From Tigriopus japonicus (lineage: Eukaryota; Arthropoda; Copepoda; Harpacticoida; Harpacticidae), in NCBI GenBank assembly GCA_010645155.1, contig CM021318.1, positions 6,347,481 to 6,411,480 on the forward strand: DNA of 64,000 nucleotides, given 5' to 3'. Shown piece by piece: positions 33,061 through 44,801 of this stretch. The first letter of the stretch is position 1, and each line of letters starts with the position of its first letter. Position numbers and translations under genes: made by a program. The notes beneath the pieces were generated by a model, which was not told where the DNA came from, ran no database searches, and worked only from the letters and a program-made list of their open reading frames with translations.

Positions 33061-35056
33061 TCATTTCAAATTTGGCGCGCAGCTTGGACACTCGTTCGTA
33101 GGATGGCTTGCTACAAGATACGAGTTAGGTACTTGTGAGCCAGAACGATCCTATTGGACTGTCAAATTTGTCGTTATCTAGATGAGTCACAAATTGTTGT
33201 AGACTTTTTTTTTGTTATTTACATATAAGTAGTCTACAAATTTAGATTTTATTTTGCAGTTTAGCGAAGTTAAAGATATTTGACAGCTATTAAAAAAATA
33301 GAAGAGCATCAAGTAATTGCTCTTCTTGAATAAAAAGCAGTTTTGAAGTACGTGGAATTTCTGCTCTGCGCCAAAATCCATTTTAGATCCCTAAATTAGT
33401 TAAAAGGCATTTTTTTTGAGCAATGTCTTGCGCCTAAATCATTAGGGATGAGTTTCGAGTTAGAGTGTTGCCACTTTTTACTCAAAGTGTAATTGCTGTT
33501 AAAAAAGGCGGGTTGTAGTAACTTTTTGACCAAAGACCTGTTCCATTGGTAGTTATAAAAATGGATTTCGAATTGGCAGTGCTGCCATATTTTACTTGGA
33601 GATTAGGTATCTTGTCATTTGAGAAGTATAGTAGTGGTAAGCTTTTTGACCCTTAAGGACCAAAATGGCAAAAGTATGGCAAAATACGAACTCAAAATCC
33701 ATCAGTATAAATCATTAAAAATGTCTCAACCTCTTTTATGAGGGTCGTTCTTGCTCAGTAGTTTCAGTAGTATTGGCTGATCTTTGAAACCTTGCATCAA
33801 AGATTCCTTAAAAGGCCTGACCCCTCTGAATAATACAGTACATTTTGTTTTCAACCATGTATGCATTTCGTATTGCAGTGTTCAAGGGGTTGTTATATTC
33901 GTAGAAAAGTATGCTAGGTGATTTCTCATCTATTTGACACGATAACGTCTTGATACAATAACAGAAACTTTGTTACATAAAATTGAACAAACATCTTGTA
34001 TTGCAGTCTTAGTGGCTTTGATAAGTTTAGTTTGTATTTCAACGAGAAAACAAACACATTTTGACAGTTTGGCAAGTTTTCAATGAGTAATACTTTTTCA
34101 AATAGTTTGTTACATATCTCATCCATCCATTGCTTTGCTTCACAAACCTTCGTTGAATTCACAATTGAAAGAAATAACTGGAAGTCTGAGAAGTCAATTT
34201 GGTTTTGGAACTGTCTGGTTCTTTCAAGAACAAGTTGTTTCTTCGTCCTAAGGGAGTTTTGGGTTAGTCCATTCTTCTCGGATGGCTTTGCATCTTGGCA
34301 ACGTGGGTCTTCTCAGTCTGAACAAAGACCCCTGAACCTGGTCTAAATCAGACAACTCGTGCATCCATAAAATCTGGTCAGAATGATTGGAATAGGATGA
34401 GATGACCACAATTAATGAACAAACCATGTGCGTTTAGACATAGTGGTCACTGATTATGGAGTAATCAATTGTTTTAAGATTTGGGTTAAATTAATAACGA
34501 AGTCCATGATAGGTTAATGGCTCTCAACCACATGAATCTGTGAGCATTGTAAGTGATGAACATTTTGTGTGCTTTTCCACTTAATATTGGATGTCACTCT
34601 TGAATTCAGATTCGCAAAACCTTAGATGGAACTTGTGTCACTTGGTCGCAGAACAATTGGCAAAACAATGTGGCACAAAACTGAAGATATGATGTGAAAC
34701 AACTTTTGAGTTCACTTTGCTGTGTTTCTTTGTAAACACAAAATTTTCCTCCAGAGAGAAATGGGCATTGTATGTACATGAATTAAGTGATTACGGTCGA
34801 CACCTCACATTTCATGGTTGTATTTATTTCTCAGAGGGTTGAATGTAAAGAGCCTCAGTTGAATGGAGGTGCTTGATTGGCTGATCGAGTGTGAAAAGTG
34901 CGCGCCAAATTTGAAACGTACGTAATAACGACGTAATAACGATTTCAACGACGGGAACTGACGAAGGATCTGTTCAATCTGACCCACCCTCTCTACTGCA
35001 ATAACCAAGATTTTCATCATCTCCCTCTACCCAGGAACCACTGTACGTCAGGACGA
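33061..35056. other. no gene recognised
   Basis: AT-rich, only short open frames. Confidence 0.4.
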
Positions 35057-35057
35057 A

Positions 35058-35174
35058 TTTCAAAAATACACACTGGGTCCGATCATTGTACTAAAATGTG
35101 AGGTTTTTGCAACAAATATATTGTTCCGTTGAATTTTCATTGTACTAATCGGACCCAGTGTGTATTTTGAAAGT
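35058..35174. mobile_element. short MITE (~117 bp)
   Basis: TTTCAAAAATACACACTGGG at the left matches the inverted right end CCCAGTGTGTATTTTGAAA. The pairing continues through TCCGAT-CATTGTACTAA. It forms one long imperfect hairpin with no coding capacity. Confidence 0.8.
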
Positions 35175-35271
35175 AATCCTGGCTTGAGCCATCCTTGCTC
35201 TACCCAACTGCATCTGCACTGTCTGTCAATCCCCGCTTCATTTCTTCCATGTGCACTGAACGTATTCTAGT

Positions 35272-35618
35272 TAGTGATGGACCGAAAGCGCTTTCGGCCG
35301 AAATTACGGCCGAAATTTCGGTTTCGGTTTCGGTTTTGGTTATGCCTACCGAAACCGAAAGCAGACAAGCACTATGTAAAATGGAGTTTGCCAACAAAAT
35401 AAAAAAAAAAATTGGTCCAAAAACCTCTGAAATTGAAGTTTTCAGATTTTTCAAAATTTGCGACTACCCAACATCGAACACATGAGCATTCTAATTTTTA
35501 AGGCAGATTTTGCATTTGAACAATTTTGTAATCAGCTGCTTTCGGTTTCGATTTCGGTTAAGCCCTCTTTCGGCCGAAACTTTCGGTTTCGGTTATGAGC
35601 CCTTTCGGTACATCACTA
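35272..35618. mobile_element. hAT-like MITE (TAGTGATG family), intact copy
   Basis: Termini TAGTGATGGACCGAAAG and CTTTCGGTACATCACTA, flanked by perfect 8-bp direct repeats ATTCTAGT (35264-35271 and 35619-35626). CGGTTTCGGTTT subterminal repeats occur at both ends. It provides the unoccupied version of the site that is filled by a second element in the copy at 62299-63076. Confidence 0.92.
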
Positions 35619-35779
35619 ATTCTAGTCAACTCACTGTGATATCATGATTTACGTAACTATTTTTAACGTGTTTTTAACTTGTGACATGTCTTTTTTTACA
35701 GTTTTATATGATTATAGGGTACATATATCCATTTTTTATACGCCATGACATGACCAAAAGTCGCAATAAAAATTAGTAA

Positions 35780-35940
35780 TAATATTTTAATTGCAATTTA
35801 GTTACATATTTCATCTGGAAAATAACTCTCGACATATATTTTTGAAATCTGCACCACATGAAATGCTAGCAGTTTTGTCAAAATTCAGCAAAAATTGCAA
35901 ATACCCTCAGATGACTGTGGGGGATACGTGCATCGATGGG
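35780..35940. repeat. inverted partner of repeat 32893-33060
   Basis: Reverse complement aligns with 32893-33060, including CATCTGAGGGTATTTGCAAT. Confidence 0.7.
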
Positions 35941-36220
35941 AAATCATGAGACTGACTCGTTCGTGGGTGCTGGGAGTGTAAAGAGATCCTAACTTTTTGT
36001 GACCATCACTTCTCAAGAAGCATGTTTTTCATGTTTTGTGGGGGGAAAGCTGTTTTCACTTTCACTTTAGCAGAACTAGTTCTTTTGAGATTTGACAGTC
36101 GACAGGCAATATCTAGTCGAATCAAGTTTTTTTGGGATGGGATAGCAACTGTGAAAGATAGGGGCACCAATACTGACGTGGTTCAAGTTCGACTTTTAGG
36201 GATTTTTTGTGATGCGATAT

Positions 36221-36420
36221 TAGGTCGGGTGTTGAGGTAGTTTAGAAGTACAGAAGTAGCATATATATAGAAACACAAAAGAAGCATATGAAATTAGAAA
36301 TAGCCATGCTCGATCAAGTTTTACAACATAAGCCGTGATTGAAAAACACAACTTAAGTAGCAAAACTTGATCGAGCATTTCCAAACTACAAAATGCAAGC
36401 AAGCATCCTACCGCAACCAG
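36221..36420. mobile_element. TA-flanked MITE, copy 2 (diverged)
   Basis: GGTCGGGTGTTGAGGTAGTTT at the left and a degenerate inverted CTACCGCAACC at the right match the element at 10847-11049. It contains an internal hairpin: ATGCTCGATCAAGTTTT (36306-36322) with its complement at 36362-36378. Confidence 0.65.
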
Positions 36421-37070
36421 TCTTTTCGAAAAGTGAGAGGTATGAATTCCGAGTCACAAATGGCAATACTGCCAATTCAAAAGTCATCTGTATAAATTTA
36501 CAACCATTCGGGGAAGCTAAAGAATTTTTAAACCTTTCCATATTATCAGGGTACGGATAAAGTTGCGATCATTTACTTAAGAGTCAAAGTTTTTTAGAAG
36601 TGAAGTTGCAATTATATTTGCAAAAAGCTGCAGTCTATTTGACTATAGATCTGCCAACAGTAACTCATTGGTAGATCAAACTTCATATAAACATTAATTA
36701 TAGAAACTAAATAAGTAAGTAACTCTCTTTAGTGACCGCCTTCTCCTTTTATGAGATCCTCCAAGCCCAAGGAGGTTCAGTCCAAAATATTACTTACCTA
36801 CAACTTACTTTATTGCCCTACAAATCACTTTACTACCCTACAAATCACTTTATTGCCCTACGAATCAATTCATTGCTTTATATCTTGACTATTTTGCTGA
36901 AAGTTCATATCACACATCATGTGTTTATTGCGAGATTTTTCTTATTGGATATATATACATTTCACATACAATGCAATAAACAATTAATGTAATGTAGTCA
37001 TGAGGCCCATTCTGAGTTGGCGAGGCGCCATTCGAGGCGGCATATCTACTGGACAGAGGGTTTTTATTGG
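36421..37070. other. no gene; contains 20-bp minisatellite
   Basis: 36802-36880 holds about four units of ACTTTATTGCCCTACAAATC. The same unit appears in inverse orientation at 43670-43735. Nothing else is supported. Confidence 0.6.
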
Positions 37071-37149
37071 GGGGGAGACCAGGGATCGAACCCATGACTC
37101 ATGCATAGCTCGGTCGCGCGTTAGTCAACTGCGCTACGACCATCTCCCC
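37071..37149 (-). repeat. tRNA-like sequence / SINE head
   Basis: On the minus strand, GGGGAGA at the 5' end pairs perfectly with TCTCCCC at the 3' end (7-bp acceptor stem). It has a tRNA-type A-box region TAGCGCAGTTGACTAACG and a B box GGGTTCGATCCCT. The anticodon arm does not fold properly, so this is a tRNA pseudogene or tRNA-derived SINE head rather than a working tRNA. Confidence 0.6.
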
Positions 37150-37596
37150 TATGAAGAATGTTAATTGAAGGTTACAAAAATTTCCACTAGATGGGGCCAA
37201 AACAGGGGCAAAATCCCTTGATTTCAGATCTATCCTCAACTTTGATTTGTTACCAAAATTGCAGCTTCCATCTTAAAATGGATTTCTCTTCACATTTCGA
37301 GTCTTTTGGAGCTCAGCTACGATATTAATGTGTTCAAAAAGTAAAAAGTCACACTGAGTAATTACAAATTGAGGCTAAATATTTACCAGAAGCACCCACA
37401 AATGCTTCTATCTCAAGATGGCGCTGATTGTCATTTTTCTCCATTCTTTGCTTCCTTCAGAGGGCTTGCTCTGACGGCACAGTTGTTCAATTTGAGAACA
37501 AGAGAGGGCACCCTAGTAGGATGTGTTAAGGGTATGCTAAATCATGTAAGAGCCATCTAGGTAAAGCGAATGTTAGTTTTCTCTAAAATCCTAAAT

Positions 37597-37935
37597 ACTA
37601 AGGCACTGAGTAGCCAACACACGAACTGATGATGGACTGACGGGAGGTGAACAAAGCTCCTCAAACCCGTATTAAGCAGGCAATGCATGCAGGTCAGATA
37701 GTACGAATGTCCATTTTGAACTAATTTTCAGGGTTGAAAAAATCGAAACGGAAGTCCCAAAAAGGATAAGTTGGTCAACAAAATACCATATGCACCCACA
37801 AATGAAGTGCTTCGTGGCCAAAATCCGACATCACTCGTTTCATTTTAATTGACGCCCCTCGGGCTGACGCCCTCGGGTCGCCAATAAAATGAAACTTACT
37901 CCGCCGGATTATGGTCATTACTCCCTTCCTTTGCA
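37597..37935. repeat. dispersed repeat, inverse partner of 43497-43560
   Basis: ATACTAAGGCACTGAGTAGCC near the left and CCTTCCTTTGCAGGTGCATA near the right are adjacent in the inverse copy at 43497-43560, so this copy carries about 285 bp of inserted or retained sequence between them. Confidence 0.65.
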
Positions 37936-37944
37936 GGTGCATAA

Positions 37945-38040
37945 CTACTATGTACAGGGAATCCCATTCCTTGTAGCGGTATTTAAAAAAACCGCTCCCC
38001 TTTTTTGAATATTTGAATATCAAGTCAATAAAAATTTGCT
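37945..38040. repeat. SINE-tail-like segment
   Basis: TACAGGGAATCCCATTCCTTGTA followed by an A-rich stretch matches the 3' part of the SINE at 44802-44990 (TACAGGGAATCACATTCCTTG). Confidence 0.6.
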
Positions 38041-38084
38041 ACTTTGTTAGTTGCAATTTTAGCCAAGCCATTCTTAATGGCTCT

Positions 38085-38194
38085 GCTAAAGCTCCAGGCC
38101 CACTTTATGTCCTTAGATCCTAAGAGTTCATGGGCCCATCAAAAACGGTTTGGGGCCCACATGTGGGCCGCGGCCCAGGAGTTGACGACCCCTG
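38085..38194. mobile_element. hAT-like element, right end
   Basis: GGGCCCACATGTGGGCC followed by a GACCCCTG terminus, the family of 11385-11617. The left terminus was not located. Confidence 0.5.
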
Positions 38195-38378
38195 CCTTAA
38201 ATTATTCTCCCTCCTCCGTCCACAGTCCTATATACCTTGATCACCGCTTTCTTGTTGGAGTGGAATATACAATAAACAAAAGCAGTGCAGACAAGCAATG
38301 CCACTCTGAATTGGCAATGTTCTCGTTGGTGGGTATCTTCATGATCAGTGGAAATCTCTCATTCCTAGTGAAACACCA

Positions 38379-38640
38379 TCAGACCTGCTCGACCTTTTGA
38401 AAACCAGCTGAACATATGTGGGCCCAAATAATCGAGGCATATTCTAAATGAGGCTGAACAATCGAAGTGCTCAGAATTAGCATTAATAAAATAGGTCCGG
38501 CCACACACTGTAAATGCCGTATCAACTTTCTAATAGATATATTCTTCAAACGTTTTATCATCTTGCATGACAAAGCCCAAATCCTACATACACGGTATCT
38601 GCTCATAACGCAACCTTTTGTTGCATCTGTTTTGGCCAAG
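38379..38640 (-). pseudogene. non-LTR retrotransposon reverse transcriptase fragment
   Basis: The minus frame contains STSIVQPHLEYASIIWAH followed by KVEQV, matching the conserved V-R-P-H-L-E-Y-A-S-x-x-W...-K-x-E-x-V-Q-R segment at the end of the RT thumb in Jockey/CR1-type elements. A stop follows immediately (QV*WCFTR), so it is a broken remnant. Only this C-terminal part is recognisable. Confidence 0.6.
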
Positions 38641-39641
38641 ATAGATAAAGGATCATCGAATGTAAGTCACAAATAAAAAATTAATGATCATGAAATAAGT
38701 GATTTGTTGACAACCATTTTCAAAAATATAAAAAGGAAAATGTAGATCCAATCTTTGTCTCCTAAACCATATATCAAAATCCATCCTCCAGGATTACTTT
38801 ATATTATAACAATTAATGCACACGATTTTTAGATCAGGTTCAAATTCATGAGTTGTATTTGAGGCAAAGTAAGATTTTTGAAAGACCATTGCAACGTGTG
38901 TCATTCAAATCCGCCATCACTTTGGAGTGACGTCATTCATTGTCATGTTATAAAACTGAAATTTGTTTTGAGACAAGCCTTGCTACTTGATTATTGAGTG
39001 CTAAAAATTGAAGGACACGGGAGAGTTTACGTTTCCAGAATCTTGGAAAAGGCAAGCCATCCTCATTCTCATCCCAGCAGAAAAGGACACTTGAGAGATT
39101 TATGAACTTTTCGGAAGTGCCTTTGAGAACAGAGGATTGGCAAGGTTTGTCTCACACCAATTTCAGTTATATATGGTTTGTATATACAATAAATGACTTC
39201 ATTCCAAAGTGACAGCGGATTAAAATGGCTCAAGGTGTAAATCAAACCAAAAATTTTGTGCTACGAACCAAAACTAAAATAGAGCACATGTGACTGGATA
39301 GTAAAACGTTCTTTTTCAGGAAATCCTCGTTGAGAGCGTGACATTCAATATATTCTTCAAACTGGAATGGAGGATATACATTGTGCGTATCTATGTATGA
39401 ACCGAAAGGACTTGAAACACATCTCTGAACCAACCAATGAGGGATTACCGGGAGTTACAAAATGTACCACTATCTACGAGACTTGAACTGTTCTACACCT
39501 CAGTGACCAAGCGAAAACCGGTCCCTCTATGTCCTCGATGAATAGCTTTCCGTCATTGCGGGGTAGAGAAATAGTAGATGACCAGTTTCTCATGACAAGG
39601 AGGCAGGATCAACGGAGACAAAGTCTTCGTTGATTTTCAGG
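38641..39641. other. upstream flank of collagen 2
   Basis: No gene seen. A TCAGT initiator-like motif is at 39500-39504 without a clear TATA. TTGATTTTCAG immediately before the collagen ATG looks like a splice acceptor, so a 5'-UTR intron is possible. Confidence 0.35.
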
Positions 39642-40993
39642 ATGTTCTCTAAACTATTTGTGCTAATTTTGAGCAATTGCCTCATTAATATTGACAGTCG
39701 TGGAGTGGATAGTAATCTCGAAAGCGTCGATATCTCTTTCTTTTTTGACGGCTTCAAACATGGTGAATTGAATCCACGATCTGTTTGTAATTCCACATCT
39801 TGCGAAATCATTCATGATGAAGATGCTGTGGACCTATTAATTTTGGTAAGTAAAAAAAATCTTTATGAAGATTGCTTAGTGAGGAATAATGAATACACAT
39901 CATTTTTTATCTGGTTTAGGAACGTTTGGAGGAAATGATTGACAACTCAGTAGCTGAAAGAAGAGAAAAATCTTTTAGAGAGGCGAGACATATTTGCGCT
40001 TGTCCTGCTGGTTTGATGGGATTTCCAGGACCAACTGGAACTCCTGGAGTGCCCGGCCCACCCGGGAATGATGGACTACCAGGAGCTAGAGGAGCTCCAG
40101 GAAAACCTGGTCCTCCTGGAAAAGATGGAACAAATGGCACACCAGGGAAAAATGGTGTTTCAGGGTCGCCTGGGCCAGCTGGATTGCCTGGTTTGGCAGG
40201 AGCACCTGGGTCACCAGGTGCTGCAGGAAGTGCTGGAACACCAGGACCTCCAGGCAGTGAAGGAATGGCTGGAGCAATTGGTACCATTGGAAATCCAGGA
40301 TTATTTGGAACTCCTGGACAGAACGGAATGAATGGTATGAACGGACTAGCAGGAGATCCAGGTCCTATGGGAGGCCCTGGACCCTTTGGACCTGCTGGAG
40401 TGCCAGGATATGTTGGACCTCCGGGTGTGCCAGGACCAAACGGAGCTTTTGGGCAACCAGGTGTGGTTGGTCGGGAAGGAACTCCTGGAGAAGCTGGAGC
40501 CAATGGTCCCCAAGGCAAAATTGGACCCTATGGTCAACCTGGCGTGGACGGAAAAGACGGAGCCGATGGCACAGATGGCGTTGATGGAATTCAGGGAGAG
40601 GCAGGGTTTAAAGGAGATGCCGGCAACCCTGGAATACCGGGTGGTGTTGGACATCCTGGTAATCCAGGATTACCTGGCCCTAATGGTACCCCTGGCCTCA
40701 ATGGACTACCTGGGCTAAACGGAATTAATGGGGTGGCTGGAGTTCCTGGTTTCCCAGGCCTTCCCGGAGTAATTGGAATTCAGGGTGCACCAGGCTCACC
40801 AGGCCCTGATGGCATTCCTGGTCGTGACGGTTTAGATGGGCTTGACGGTAATCAAGGAATTCAAGGAACAGTTGGAGAACTCGGTCCCAGTGGCCCGACG
40901 GGTCGGGTTGGTGCTACTGGACCTGAAGGTGGAGGTGGCCCAATTGGACCCCCTGGCCCACCTGGCGATCGTGGTGACGATGGAACAACCTAA
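39642..40993 (+). CDS. short-chain secreted collagen 2 (425 aa)
   Basis: Two exons, 39642-39845 and 39920-40993, with a 74-bp phase-0 intron at the same position as in collagen 1. Signal peptide [15 protein letters not shown]. The N-terminal region has two extra Cys (residues about 49 and 53). After the intron come the helix [16 protein letters not shown], the basic site [10 protein letters not shown] and about 109 Gly-X-Y triplets from residue 99 to the end. There is no C-terminal non-collagenous domain. The start at 39642 is the first ATG giving a signal peptide; the in-frame codon at 39630 is TTG. Length, intron phase and the R-x-x-R / CACP signature make it a direct-repeat paralogue of collagen 1, about 9 kb away. 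A role in matrix or cuticle is inferred. Confidence 0.93.
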
Positions 40994-41739
40994 TCATTAT
41001 TGTTGATTGCAATGAAATGACAATAGTTGTTGTTTTAACTATCATTCTCAAACACTGAAATAGCAAGTGAACGTGATATTATTTTCTTTGATAGATTTTT
41101 ATTGATTTTCTATACACATAAGTATGTAAATGAGGGAAAGGCGAGCAGGAGTCATCTGCTATGCCAGTCTTTAAAACCATTCAGATGAGGTCATTATTCG
41201 AGCTGGGGGAAAAAGTTGATTAAAAAGGGTGTTTAAGTCACTAAAAAAGTCGGAAAAATCAAGTTAAGTAGTTGATTAAACATCCTAAAATAGTTGAATA
41301 GAGTTGGGCAATTAACGGGTAAACTAACAACAATCGCAAATTCTGATGTGCAACATAGTGGCAATTTTACATTTTCCATACAATGAGCATTAATTGGATA
41401 AGTGTGGTCGGATGAATTCACAAAGGGATTCTTGGGGCCAAATGGCTAGAGGTGGATCAGATCTCAGGCTTTGGTGTTCAAAGGCTTGAATTTTGTGACA
41501 CGAGGGAATTTTTTTTTGTACCTTGATCTCTTGTTGTTGCTAAAGTAAATTTTTAATGAAGATCGGAAATTCTTCAGAAATTTTTATCAAGTTCGTTGAA
41601 GGGCAAGCTAGGCTCCGACCACAGATATAAGTCGCGAAGCGACCAGATACACACAACTGCCGTGGCATCTGTTGTCAGTGGATTTAAACCTTGTCACTCA
41701 TGGTTGTTGTCGCCGTTGACACCAAGAGCGCAGTCCGTC
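40994..41739. other. 3' flank of collagen 2
   Basis: AT-rich, no gene. The TTGGGGCCAAATGGCTAG segment at 41432-41450 recurs inversely near 47849-47866 and in diverged form near 57570, marking a further dispersed repeat. Confidence 0.4.
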
Positions 41740-41747
41740 ATGAAAAG

Positions 41748-42889
41748 CAGGGCTGCCAGGTAATCGGAGACCAAAAACGCCAGATTAACATGTCAAAAAG
41801 CGCCAAATATCGAAATTCACCGCCATATTTTTTCCAAAAAACGCCAGAATAACGCCAGATTCCCGTTCCTTCATTATGCATTTGTTCTAGAGCATTCATA
41901 TCATGTACCAACCTCTCATCAATAAACATAGCTAAGTTGAACTTATCAAGTATCCTTTGGGATGATAGAGTTTAATAAGACCCTATTTTGCACACATTTG
42001 CTCTCATTTAGAACGAGACCTTAAATTTGATTTGATCAGTATGACCAAAGTAAGGTTTTGTACCCTAAAAAGTGTACTTCGATAATTTGTAAAAGTAATT
42101 GCCAACTTTTGTATTATTTCTTGGGCCTTTTCACCATATATTTATCAAGTTTGATTTGTTTGCCATTTCTTCCGCTTCATAAGCCATGTTTTAGCCAACA
42201 AAAACACGCAAAATCGATTTTTTTTTTAGCTTTCTTGTATTTCGATAAAAAATCATTTTCTTTGACATTTGTGTTTGTCACTTCAATAAATTCGTTTACC
42301 ATTCCAGTACACTTTCTTTACCATGCCGACACATTTTCTCCAATTTAGCGCACTTTTTGAGCTTAACAATGTTGTAGTTTGAACAACCTACCACTCTCGT
42401 ATATTAATTATGATATTTTAATATCATAATATATGACTTATAATTCTAATAAGAGGTTTTGTTTGTTTGTCTGAAATGGCAGGAAAGATACCATAAAATA
42501 GAGAGAATTGAAAGAGATGGCTGGGCCAAAAAATGGTCACATTATTTTTTGTAAGTAATGTTGTAATCTTTAGGTTTGTTGGGGAGTGGACCAAGTTGTG
42601 CTAAATCTTGCCAGAATGAGCATGACATTATTGTATTCTTTTACCAATCCTAACATTTCAACGAAAAAACGCCAAATTTCACGATTTTTCATTTAAATAC
42701 CGCCAGAAACTTGTCTAAATGTTCTACCCCGCCAAACAGAAATTTCCTACCGCTAGACTGTGACGTAAACCGCCAGAATACCGCCAGATTTTTCCGTCCC
42801 GCCAAATAAAAAATCTCGCCGCCAGACGAGGCCTCGAACCGCCAGATGCACCTAAATCCGGCGGGCCAAACCGCCATCTGGCAGCCCTG
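41748..42889. mobile_element. hAT-like non-autonomous element with CGCCAGA subterminal repeats
   Basis: Termini CAGGGCTGCCAGGT and its inverted GGCAGCCCTG, with perfect 8-bp flanking repeats ATGAAAAG (41740-41747 and 42890-42897). Both ends carry many CGCCAGA/CGCCAAA units: direct on the left within 41780-41862 and again on the right within 42666-42875. The AT-rich interior has no transposase. Confidence 0.94.
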
Positions 42890-42897
42890 ATGAAAAG

Positions 42898-43496
42898 TAC
42901 TATCGCGTTGCATTTGATAATTTCTTCCCATTGACATTGACTTCTATTAATACTAGACCGAGTGTAAGCCTAAAAATGTGTCTCCGGTCGCCAACTGTTG
43001 AGCGAACAAAAGTGCGGGAACATTTGAAATGTGTGACCAGGCAAATGTCAACCATGCAAGTGATGAGTCAAATGTGGAATTCAGTTATGTTTTTGGGTCA
43101 TTCTTTGTCATTGCTGGTGGTCACTTTCATGAAAGAACCAAAGACGTCACTAGGTGACCATGCCATGGATATGAGTACGACACTTAGGAACTTTTTTGAC
43201 AATATATACGTTGAATAAGTCATTGGTTGGAAGAATTTTAAGCTTTTGCGTTATGCAGGGTTAATCCAATGCTAATATGGACAAAAACTGACTTGTGGCT
43301 TCAAGAACGAGTTTTGAAAAGTTGGTCTTGATTCGCATGTTTGGTCACACTAATTGCACGCTCAACAGTTGTGAGGGCGACATTTTCCTCATGAATTCAA
43401 CGCATTCCGCCCCGCTTGCAAAATCAGCCAGGTTAAAGCTTGCACGCTATCTAGTGATTACAACTGATCTAAGCCCATTGAGGAAACAATATATAT
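42898..43496. other. no gene recognised
   Basis: A 95-codon frame at 42931-43218 lacks any motif or splice support. Confidence 0.35.
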
Positions 43497-43760
43497 GCAC
43501 CTGCAAAGGAAGGAAGTACATCAGTTGGTGTGTTGGCTTCTCAGTGCCTTAGTATAAAAGCCTACCACGACTGTTTCACAGAAGCATTCCCCATCAATGA
43601 GATGGGGACTTCAGACGTACAAGTAGTTGTGCGTTTGAGATGTATTTGTAAAGGCATGACTTATTCATAGGGCAATAAAGTGATTGGTAGGGTAATAAAG
43701 TGATTTGTAGGGTAGTAAAGTAAGTTTTAGGTGAATAATATTTTGGACCTGACCACTTCG
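43497..43760. repeat. inverted partner of repeats at 36.8 and 37.6-37.9 kb
   Basis: 43497-43560 is the inverse of the 37.6-37.9 kb repeat. 43668-43755 is the inverse of 36782-36880, including the GGTAGGGTAATAAAGTGAT minisatellite units. Together the two copies flank the collagen 2 region in opposite orientation. Confidence 0.65.
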
Positions 43761-44801
43761 TATGAGCCCTTTATTTCTAACAAATCTTCGTAAACAAACT
43801 TTTCAGCGTTGCCAAAATCTGACATCATCATGCCAGTTTTAAAGGTCAAACAGACAAAAATAAATATGCCCGAAATAAATGTCTCATGTTACAAAAGTAA
43901 TTTCCGAGTAGGGTCCACGAACACGCTAGGGAGGGGAGGGTATCATGTGCAAGCACTAAGAGCAAGGGAAGAGAGAAGAATAAATGGGGAAGAGGTTGTG
44001 GATGGGATTACAAAGCAAAGTAAGGTTATTTTGATGTAGGTTGGCTTTGGTCAGATTATGTTAGTTAAGTGTTTTAGAATAAATAGGGCTGTTAACGTTG
44101 TATTTTCAATATTAACTAACAGTGAAGTAACAACAATATAAACTAACCTAACATTACCTTGCCCAAATTAAACTTATCTGTCCCCTTCTGTTGCTTCCTG
44201 TGTCTCTTACACTGCAAGTTTGTCAGGCTCTTTTAAAACCCACCTGAAAGGTAGGGAATGGCAACATCAAAGAAAAGAGGAATCAATAGAAAAAAAACGA
44301 TAGAAAAATCATAACGGCGAAAAGATAAAGCTAAAAAACCAACAGACTCAGTTCAAAGTTCAGTAAATATAGATCTTCAAGAAATAAACCAAAGCATGCA
44401 TTTTAAACCTTTTCTGGCAATAATTTGACACCAAGTGGATAGAAATTATCTCGATCTTGGAACAAATGAGAGCTCTTGCTCCTTTGAGCAAGGGCATGAA
44501 CTCTTAGTAAATGAATTGAAATAAAAAAACGTGTGTTAACAAAGTAGTTTTGCTCCAATCAAAAGGATACTTTCCTTCATTGGTTTAAGAATGAAAAATG
44601 CAAATGAAAGAAGAGTTGCCTTTAGCTCCATTTCAACCAAGAATTGCACCTACACCCTGATAAGAAAGCTATGTTCCAAAATTTGAAGCAAAGTATTTTC
44701 ATTTTTTAATTACATTTTAACACTTAACATCCAATCGACCCCCAATAAGTCTTTCTATCTTTGGAATTGATGTTTAATATATATTATAAATATAATATAT
44801 A
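43761..44801. other. no gene recognised
   Basis: A basic 76-codon frame at 43809-44039 has no recognisable motif. Otherwise AT-rich. Confidence 0.35.

Noticed and set aside
38044..38400. 118-codon plus frame
   Set aside because: It runs across the hAT-like right end and into the RT remnant, and has no start context or motif.
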